This document shows positions 1-4,607 of a DNA stretch of 5,840 bases, piece after piece. Numbering within the stretch: position 1 is the stretch's first letter; each line of letters begins with the position of its first letter. This stretch comes from Chloroflexota bacterium (GTDB taxonomy: Bacteria; Chloroflexota; Ktedonobacteria; Ktedonobacterales; Ktedonobacteraceae), in assembly GCA_027316975.1 (NCBI GenBank), contig DAHVFL010000312.1:1-5840 (forward strand), in the 5' to 3' direction. The notes beneath the pieces are model-generated. The model searched no databases. It saw only the letters and a list, made by a program, of their open reading frames with translations, and had not been told where the DNA came from. Both the position numbers and the translations under genes were made by a program.

Positions 1-127
1 CTCCTACGAGCGCCGGCAACACGTAACAACAAAACATAGTATAAGAAGTGCAGAAGCAATATAGGAGATGATCCAAAGAGCAAAGCGCTATACTCCCAAC
101 AGATGCAGGCAACATGCTTAGATAATT

Positions 128-133
128 GGGAGG
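128..133 (+). promoter_or_regulatory. Ribosome binding site deciding the start of the HAMP membrane protein
   Basis: GGGAGG, followed by TTCAC (5 nt) and ATG at 139. The in-frame ATG at 103 has no comparable purine-rich motif upstream, so the start at 139 is preferred. The protein then begins MQFRTSV, close to the first membrane helix. Confidence 0.7.
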
Positions 134-138
134 TTCAC

Positions 139-1866
139 ATGCAATTCCGTACAAGCGTAACAAGCGTGCCAACGATCATCAAGATGATTATGTGGGTTGC
201 GGCGGCGATGATCATCATTGTGGTTTTTCACCTGGGAGGTACCATCGCATTGCGCGTCGGGCAATTTGCGCCGCTAACCGGCGCGTTTATCGGCGGTGCG
301 CTGACGCTTGGCAGTGTACTCTATCCACGGGGTAGACGCGAAAAGACCGAACCCTGGATCAAGTTTGAGCAGGTCGCCTGGCTGCTTATCGGGCTGGGTG
401 TAGTGATGTGGGGATTTGGCGAAAGCTTCTGGCGCTACTATATCTCTATGGGTCAGACTCCCTTTCCATCCAGCGCTGATATCGGTTATTTCACCTTTCC
501 CCTGCTCGTATTCGCGGGACTCTTGCTACAACCATCTCCCGGTTCAGGCAGCCGCCGCCTGTTATTGCTCATGGATAGCCTCATTTCGATGGGTTCAATG
601 CTGGCGCTGGCATGGTTTTTGCTTCTAGGTTCTCTGGCCCAGGCTCCCGGCGAGGCCAATCTCGCCAAATTCCTGGGACTATACTACCCGGTCGCCGATA
701 CCGCCCTGTTGAGCTGCGTGCTTTTCCTGGTGCTGCGCGGCCAGGGACGCACATACGTAGCAACTGCGCGCCGCGCCGGCTTGCTGATTATCGGACTGGG
801 ACTGTGCTTTTTCGTCTTCTCTGATTTCATCTTCAACGTGCAGAACAACGCCGGAACCTACGTTGAAGCCACCTGGCTCGACCTGGGCTGGCCGCTGGGT
901 CTTATGACTATAGGAATTGGAGCCTACCTGCGCCGCTTCCTGCCCGTCACGCCGCTTGAAGTAATCGAAGAACGCATGGAACGCGCCGGCGAGCGCATCG
1001 TTTTCGGCTTTTCGCGCTTCGTTCCCTACATTCTGCTTTCGCTGCTCTTCATCGCGTTGACTTTCAACATGCTTTCCAAAGATACCGGCCAGGTCGCCAT
1101 TCGCCCGGTGCTGCTCTTCGCGACAATCGGCGTGGTCGCGCTGGTGGTAGCGCGGCAATTACTCACCCTGTGGGAAAACGCGCACCTGGCAGCCCGGCAG
1201 GCAGAGGCTCTAGAAGACCTGGCGCGTGCCAATCACCGCATCGAGGAGCAGGCAAATGCGATATCCAACCATAACGCCGAGCTAGAACGCGGCATCGTCC
1301 ACCTCAAAGCAGTCCAGGCGCAATTAGCCAACGGCAACCTCAAAGCGCGAGCCGAATTGACCGGCGGAGCCTTGCTTCCACTCGCGGGCAGCCTGAACCT
1401 GATGGCGGAACGCCTGATGCGCCTGGGACAGAGCAGCATCTACACCCAACGCCTGATGCGTTCGCTAGCCGAGTTGAGTATAGCCCTGGAACGGGCCGCC
1501 GCGGGCGCGCCATTCGTAGTGCCGCCATCCTGCAATGAATTTCTGGAGATCAATCGCCTGCTGGTAGCCCTGCGCATCAATAACAAGAACGTGATGCCCG
1601 TATACAGCCCATCGGTACCCCAACCGGCTGCCGGGCATTTCGGTACCGGGATACAGCCGTTACCCCCAACTCCACCCTCTACACCGGCCCCGGCGCTCAG
1701 AACGGTCATGGGATCTACCAGTTCGCGCCCCTTCCCGGCCTCTGGCTCCTTCCATCAAAAACACACATCCGGTCCGCTGCAACACTCTCCCGCGCTGCAA
1801 AACACCGATCCATTACCGCCACCATTGCATTCACTGAGAAGTGCCTTTACGAACGAGCAGGGATAA
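139..1866 (+). CDS. Polytopic membrane sensor-like protein with HAMP-like domain and no output domain
   Basis: Predicted inner-membrane protein of 575 aa. About ten hydrophobic segments are visible, near residues 13-36, 45-62, 77-94, 116-130, 141-164, 180-199, 213-233, 249-264, 296-312 and 320-342. The region with PFPSSADIGYF (108-118) and TWLDLGWPLG (245-254) resembles the sensory membrane module found in front of GGDEF/EAL domains in Actinobacteria and Chloroflexota. Residues 350-390 are charged and heptad-like (coiled coil). Residues 383-430 look like HAMP (LANGNLKARAEL, then LAGSLNLMAERL), with a weaker HAMP-like stretch at 445-480. The tail, 487-575, is rich in Pro and Ser and probably disordered. 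No GGDEF, EAL, histidine kinase, MCP or guanylate cyclase signature follows. I chose ATG 139 over the in-frame ATG 103 because GGGAGG lies 5 nt before it. The gene is followed by a strong terminator. A signal-relay role is inferred; the ligand and partner are unknown. Confidence 0.85.
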   Translation: MQFRTSVTSVPTIIKMIMWVAAAMIIIVVFHLGGTIALRVGQFAPLTGAFIGGALTLGSVLYPRGRREKTEPWIKFEQVAWLLIGLGVVMWGFGESFWRYYISMGQTPFPSSADIGYFTFPLLVFAGLLLQPSPGSGSRRLLLLMDSLISMGSMLALAWFLLLGSLAQAPGEANLAKFLGLYYPVADTALLSCVLFLVLRGQGRTYVATARRAGLLIIGLGLCFFVFSDFIFNVQNNAGTYVEATWLDLGWPLGLMTIGIGAYLRRFLPVTPLEVIEERMERAGERIVFGFSRFVPYILLSLLFIALTFNMLSKDTGQVAIRPVLLFATIGVVALVVARQLLTLWENAHLAARQAEALEDLARANHRIEEQANAISNHNAELERGIVHLKAVQAQLANGNLKARAELTGGALLPLAGSLNLMAERLMRLGQSSIYTQRLMRSLAELSIALERAAAGAPFVVPPSCNEFLEINRLLVALRINNKNVMPVYSPSVPQPAAGHFGTGIQPLPPTPPSTPAPALRTVMGSTSSRPFPASGSFHQKHTSGPLQHSPALQNTDPLPPPLHSLRSAFTNEQG

Positions 1867-1909
1867 TGTGGGCGAAACTGGCATAGGGGAGAGGATGGGA
1901 TGGATGAAG

Positions 1910-1953
1910 GCGACCGCAAGGATTTCACTCCTTGCGGTCGCTTTTTACTTTTT
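1910..1953 (+). terminator. Strong intrinsic terminator in the convergent gap
   Basis: A perfect 13-bp stem pairs GCGACCGCAAGGA (1910-1922) with TCCTTGCGGTCGC (1929-1941) around a 6-nt loop, followed by TTTTTACTTTTT (1942-1953). It lies 44 nt after the stop codon of the plus-strand membrane protein and is oriented to terminate it. Read from the minus strand the stem persists but is followed by CTTCATCC rather than a T run, so it would be weaker for the phosphatase transcript that ends at 1962. Confidence 0.9.
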
Positions 1954-1961
1954 CTCATGCC

Positions 1962-3356
1962 TTATTCCATAGCATGAGCATTTCGCACGCACACTGCAAT
2001 CACGCTGATATTGTCCTTACCGCCGCCTTCAAGCGCAGTCTGCCGCAGTTCGTCACACGCCTGCGAGACATCAGGCAGCGTCGACTCCATGATACTCTCG
2101 ATCGTCGAGTCGCGCACCATCTCCCACAGGCCATCGGAACAGAGTAAAAGCAGGTCGCCTACCTGAAGAGGCACGCAGAACGTATCTACCTTGACGGTTG
2201 ATTGGTGCCCTAAGCTGCGATAAATCTCATTCCGTTTCGGGTGTGAATACACCTCGTCGGGCGTGATGGCTCCAGCCTCAACCAGGCGCGCCACCGATGA
2301 GTGATCTCGCGTAATCTGCTCCAACCCCTCGCTCTCGCGGTACAGGTAGACGCGGCTATCTCCCACATTGGCGATATAGGCTGTATTGCCAATCACCAGA
2401 GCCACGGCGAGCGTAGTTCCCATATCCGACTGCTGCTGGCGATTACGCTTGTAGACAGCCAGGTTAGCGGTATGCGCTCCCTCGGCCAGCACCTGTTCGT
2501 AGTTATCATCCTGCGGGCTGCCGACCAGGGCTAGTTTGAGCGCGTCGCGCAGGGCGGTGATTGCCATGCGGCTGGCCTCCTGCCCATTGCCATGCCCACC
2601 CATGCCATCGGCAACCACGAATAACCCGACTGGCTGCGCACCACCGCAGGCATTGGAAATGGCAGGCAACGCCAGCAGGCTATCTTCGTTGGGTTTTCCC
2701 CGCCGTTTAATACCGGCATCCAGTGCGGTGCATACATCCAGGAAGACCGAACTGCCGCCAGAACCAGATTGTCGCGTATCCACCGTCGCAACCCTCGCCA
2801 CCGGAGCAGCCGGCGTTCCCCCGTACCTGTTATTCAAGGGCACATCGAACCTCACATTGCGCGATGTTCTGGACAGAAAAGGCCCTTGCTGGCGACCATT
2901 ATAAGGAGCGCCTGGCGCGGTCGGAACCCCTGACGACGATACCTCTGCGACACCACGCGGACGAGATGTGGGACGCGCTCTACCGTACAAAGCATCTTCT
3001 CCCGGCAACGCATCGAATGCCGGATCGATGCCTCCCTCTTGCAAAGAAACTCCAGCGACACGAGCGCGCCACCAATGCAGCGCCATCCATCCGGCAGCCA
3101 CCAGCAGCGCCCCCCACAATACAAAGATAGACAGCGAGAGCAATCCCAACCCGGCGAACGGCGCAACGATACCCGGACCGCGCTGTCCCCACAGCAGCGC
3201 AAGTTGTGGCAACGTATGAAAAAAGAGACGCCACGCCCAGGGAGGAAAACCGCCCGTCACAACGACCAGCAAAATGGCGGAGACACCTATAGCCACACCA
3301 GAAACTCGCCTGACCCGGCGATGCGCCATGTACGATGCCTTGTATCGATTTAGCAT
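1962..3356 (-). CDS. PP2C-family Ser/Thr protein phosphatase with two N-terminal membrane helices
   Basis: Predicted metal-dependent (Mg/Mn) phosphatase, 464 aa, that removes phosphate from Ser/Thr residues and would oppose bacterial Hanks-type kinases. The N-terminus has two hydrophobic segments (about 17-36 and 66-90). A low-complexity linker rich in Pro, Gly and Arg runs from about 100 to 205, and the catalytic domain from about 206 to 459. All key PP2C motifs are visible: RGKPNEDS (219-226), VVADGMGGHGNG (247-258), MGTTLAVAL (312-320), ANVGDSRVYLY (329-339), QITRDHS (347-353), CSDGLWEMV (406-414) and GGKDNISVI (445-453). Asp250, Asp408 and Asp448 are the expected metal ligands. The catalytic domain is of usual length (about 250 aa), so the extra size is the N-terminal membrane part. 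The reading frame stays open upstream to 3626, but that part translates a palindromic repeat. ATG 3356 is chosen because AAAGGAG lies 7 nt before it. No kinase gene is in view. It is the last of the three minus-strand genes. Confidence 0.95.
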   Translation of the reverse strand: MLNRYKASYMAHRRVRRVSGVAIGVSAILLVVVTGGFPPWAWRLFFHTLPQLALLWGQRGPGIVAPFAGLGLLSLSIFVLWGALLVAAGWMALHWWRARVAGVSLQEGGIDPAFDALPGEDALYGRARPTSRPRGVAEVSSSGVPTAPGAPYNGRQQGPFLSRTSRNVRFDVPLNNRYGGTPAAPVARVATVDTRQSGSGGSSVFLDVCTALDAGIKRRGKPNEDSLLALPAISNACGGAQPVGLFVVADGMGGHGNGQEASRMAITALRDALKLALVGSPQDDNYEQVLAEGAHTANLAVYKRNRQQQSDMGTTLAVALVIGNTAYIANVGDSRVYLYRESEGLEQITRDHSSVARLVEAGAITPDEVYSHPKRNEIYRSLGHQSTVKVDTFCVPLQVGDLLLLCSDGLWEMVRDSTIESIMESTLPDVSQACDELRQTALEGGGKDNISVIAVCVRNAHAME

Positions 3357-3363
3357 ACTATGT

Positions 3364-3370
3364 CTCCTTT
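3364..3370 (-). promoter_or_regulatory. Ribosome binding site of the PP2C phosphatase
   Basis: On the minus strand AAAGGAG is followed by 7 nt (ACATAGT) and then ATG at 3356. It is the best Shine-Dalgarno sequence in the window and rules out the longer reading frame that begins at 3626. It sits only 4 bp from the edge of the palindromic element at 3375-3570. Confidence 0.85.
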
Positions 3371-3374
3371 GGTG

Positions 3375-3570
3375 TACCAGGGCGGGGACAGAGCCGCCTT
3401 TCACTGGTAGATTTATTAAAACGCGCCTGTTGCCAGGGGCTGTCATCCTGAGCGCAGCGAAGGATCTGTGCGCTGCCGGTGAGAGATCCTTCGCTGCGCT
3501 CAGGATGACAGCCTCTGGCTTCTTTCCTAAAACACCTCCCGGTGAAAGGCGAGGCTTGTCCCCGCCCTGG
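3375..3570. repeat. Composite nested palindromic element, copy 1 (near-intact, MITE/REP-like)
   Basis: Fills most of the 241-bp gap between the phosphatase and the concanavalin-A-like gene. The outer inverted repeat pairs CCAGGGCGGGGACA (3377-3390) with TGTCCCCGCCCTGG (3557-3570). It continues through AGCC/GGCT and GCCTTTCAC/GTGAAAGGC to about 3407/3539, interrupted by a 1-nt bulge on the left and a 2-nt bulge on the right. The inner inverted repeat (3432-3467 with 3484-3519) has 36-bp arms, all paired except one G-T, around a 16-nt loop. Its core begins GTCATCCTGAGCGCAGCG. Only a short unpaired internal stretch separates outer and inner arms (3408-3431 and 3520-3538), so nearly the whole element could fold as one long hairpin. 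No transposase is present. If mobile, it would be non-autonomous. It is almost adjacent to the phosphatase RBS. Confidence 0.85.
3432..3519. repeat. Inner inverted repeat of element copy 1
   Basis: Left arm 3432-3467 and right arm 3484-3519 are reverse complements, with one G-T at 3437/3514. The loop is 3468-3483. The core matches the inner repeat of copy 2 (4479-4551). As RNA it would be a very stable stem and could act as a transcript-end or mRNA-stabilising structure for the upstream concanavalin-A-like gene. No T run follows it on either strand, so it is not a classical intrinsic terminator. Confidence 0.85.
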
Positions 3571-3597
3571 ATCGCGCTTGCCACTACTCGCAACCCT

Positions 3598-4413
3598 CTA
3601 TGCCACTGGCGTGATGCTTGTTTCAAGAAACGATGTCACGCGGATTACCGTTGCGTTCTGAACCAGCACGCGCACGCCTCCCATACCCTGAGTGAGCGCG
3701 GTATTTGCGACGGTCAACATCCACCCGGCCGGTTCGGGCTGCCCGCTTTGCCAGGCGCGCGCAAACAGGTTCGCGCCCAGAACGCGGAAGCGCAGGGTAT
3801 AATTCACACCACCTTTGGCCTGAAATGGCACGGAGGCCAGCGAAGTGGTAACGCCGTTGACGCGGCTGAGAATTTGCAACCGTGTCCCATCAATGAGCGC
3901 TTTATACCAGTTATTGTCATCCATCCAGCGCAGCGCGGCCCCCACATTCACCTTGCCACCGGCAGCGAATTGATTGACACTCGCGCTGATAAGTACTTCA
4001 GCATTTGTGTTCAACGGGCCAAGGACGGCGTTAAACGCTCCCTGGGCATGGTCAACCTGGCCCGCGCCAGCCACGATAGAAAAGACCTCGATACTATTCG
4101 CGTCTCCCGCCCATAAGCGTCCGTCCGAAGCGCTTCCCCAGAATACCTGCGTCGCCCGCTTGAATGTATCTTTTGCCAGCACATTCGCGCCATTCACAAC
4201 AGTCGTAGGGGTGACAGGCACTCCCGGTGTCGCGGTCTTCGCCGGTTGCCCCGTCGCGCCTCCTTGCGTTGCCGTGGGACCCGGCATATGTCGCCCGACA
4301 GAAACGCTCTGAACGGTCAAAGCAGCTTCAATAGAACGTGTGAAAAACCCCGCTACCAGTACACCAATCATACACAGGCTAACAATCGCAAAAATGAGAG
4401 ATCGAATACGCAT
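3598..4413 (-). CDS. Exported protein with a concanavalin-A-like (LamG/DUF1080-type) domain
   Basis: Predicted 271-aa exported or membrane-tethered protein. Residues 1-30 form a signal-like N-terminus: RIR, a hydrophobic core (LIFAIVSLCMIGVLVAGFF), then TRSIEA. Cleavage after Ala30 is possible, but the core could also stay as an anchor; Cys14 does not sit in a lipobox. A Thr/Pro/Gly-rich linker covers about 40-75. The rest (80-271) resembles beta-sandwich domains of the concanavalin-A-like superfamily: DTFKR near 82, ALRWMDDNNWYKALI (160-174), a Tyr-Thr-Leu-Arg-Phe-Arg strand near 205, and a closing GGVRVLVQNA strand near 245. Such domains often bind carbohydrate or other surface ligands, and I see no catalytic acid pair that would prove hydrolase activity. 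ATG 4413 is supported by GAGGTG 4 nt upstream. It sits between the RskA-like gene and the phosphatase. The exact ligand is unknown. Confidence 0.8.
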   Translation of the reverse strand: MRIRSLIFAIVSLCMIGVLVAGFFTRSIEAALTVQSVSVGRHMPGPTATQGGATGQPAKTATPGVPVTPTTVVNGANVLAKDTFKRATQVFWGSASDGRLWAGDANSIEVFSIVAGAGQVDHAQGAFNAVLGPLNTNAEVLISASVNQFAAGGKVNVGAALRWMDDNNWYKALIDGTRLQILSRVNGVTTSLASVPFQAKGGVNYTLRFRVLGANLFARAWQSGQPEPAGWMLTVANTALTQGMGGVRVLVQNATVIRVTSFLETSITPVA

Positions 4414-4417
4414 TTTT

Positions 4418-4423
4418 CACCTC
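4418..4423 (-). promoter_or_regulatory. Ribosome binding site of the concanavalin-A-like gene
   Basis: On the minus strand AAGAGGTG precedes AAAA and then ATG at 4413. GAGGTG matches the 3' half of the Shine-Dalgarno consensus, which makes the short 4-nt spacing acceptable. It supports the start used for the exported protein. Confidence 0.65.
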
Positions 4424-4443
4424 TTTTCATATTTGAATAACTA

Positions 4444-4460
4444 TGATAACGCGATTATCA
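4444..4460. promoter_or_regulatory. Possible operator: short dyad upstream of the concanavalin-A-like gene
   Basis: TGATAA-CGCGA-TTATCA is a perfect 6-bp dyad with a 5-bp spacer. It is centred about 39 bp upstream of ATG 4413, in the AT-rich strip between that gene's RBS and palindromic element copy 2. Its size and place suit a repressor or activator site, or a promoter-proximal element. No clear -35/-10 pair could be fixed around it, and short AT-rich dyads arise by chance. Confidence 0.3.
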
Positions 4461-4462
4461 GT

Positions 4463-4595
4463 TACCAGGGCGCACTATCTGTCATCCTGAGCGCAGCGAA
4501 GCATCTGTGCATGGCCCGGCGCGAGATCCTTCGCTGCGCTCAGGATGACAGCAGACCTTACATTCGCGCTTCTGGGGCTTGCCCCCGCCCTGGTA
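4463..4595. repeat. Composite nested palindromic element, copy 2 (left side shortened)
   Basis: Occupies most of the 194-bp gap between the RskA-like gene and the concanavalin-A-like gene. The outer ends are TACCAGGGCG (4463-4472) and CGCCCTGGTA (4586-4595), perfect inverted repeats. The right end, GGGGCTTGCCCCCGCCCTGG (4574-4593), closely matches the right end of copy 1, GAGGCTTGTCCCCGCCCTGG (3551-3570). The inner inverted repeat is at 4479-4506 and 4524-4551. Left of the inner repeat only CACTAT (4473-4478) follows the terminal 10 bp, whereas copy 1 has a much longer left segment, so copy 2 looks internally deleted or rearranged. It carries no gene of its own. Confidence 0.8.
4479..4551. 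repeat. Inner inverted repeat of element copy 2
   Basis: Arms 4479-4506 and 4524-4551 (28 bp) are reverse complements except for one C-C mismatch (C4502 opposite C4529), around a 17-nt loop. The left arm carries GCATCT where copy 1 has GGATCT, which points to a point change after the copies diverged. The loop starts GTGC in both copies but otherwise differs. No T run follows the stem. Confidence 0.85.
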
Positions 4596-4607
4596 CTCTC
4601 CGCATTC

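Noticed and set aside
37..94. Promoter -10-like hexamers TAGTAT (37-42) and TATACT (89-94) before the plus-strand gene
   Set aside because: Neither has a recognisable -35 partner at about 17 bp, and sigma specificity in this lineage is uncertain, so no promoter is called.
68..121. Short leader reading frame of 17 codons after AGGAG
   Set aside because: AGGAG directly abuts the ATG, leaving no spacing, and the peptide (MIQRAKRYTPNRCRQHA) shows no leader logic.
103..138. Upstream in-frame ATG at 103 for the HAMP membrane protein
   Set aside because: No Shine-Dalgarno precedes it, and the 12 extra residues are unlike a signal or helix. ATG 139 has GGGAGG at good spacing.
679..1158. Minus-strand reading frame of 159 codons opposite the HAMP membrane gene
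   Set aside because: It lies wholly inside a well-supported gene, and its product is a biased Gln/Glu/Arg-rich shadow without domains or RBS.
1611..1652. GGTACC-containing inverted motif in the tail of the HAMP membrane gene
   Set aside because: The arms are short and imperfect and lie within the Pro-rich coding tail, where biased codons easily produce such patterns.
3357..3626. Longer form of the phosphatase starting at 3626 (90 extra residues)
   Set aside because: The extension translates the palindromic element (V-I-L-S-A-A-K-D-L), overlaps the end of the upstream gene and has no supported start, while ATG 3356 has an excellent RBS.
3274..4116. Plus-strand reading frame of 280 codons across the repeat and opposite two genes
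   Set aside because: It is antisense to the phosphatase start and the concanavalin-A-like gene, runs through the palindromic element and shows no family features.
3432..4551. CRISPR-like array from the repeated cores
   Set aside because: There are only two repeat units, about 1 kb apart, each a palindrome flanking a gene, with no spacers of regular length and no cas genes.
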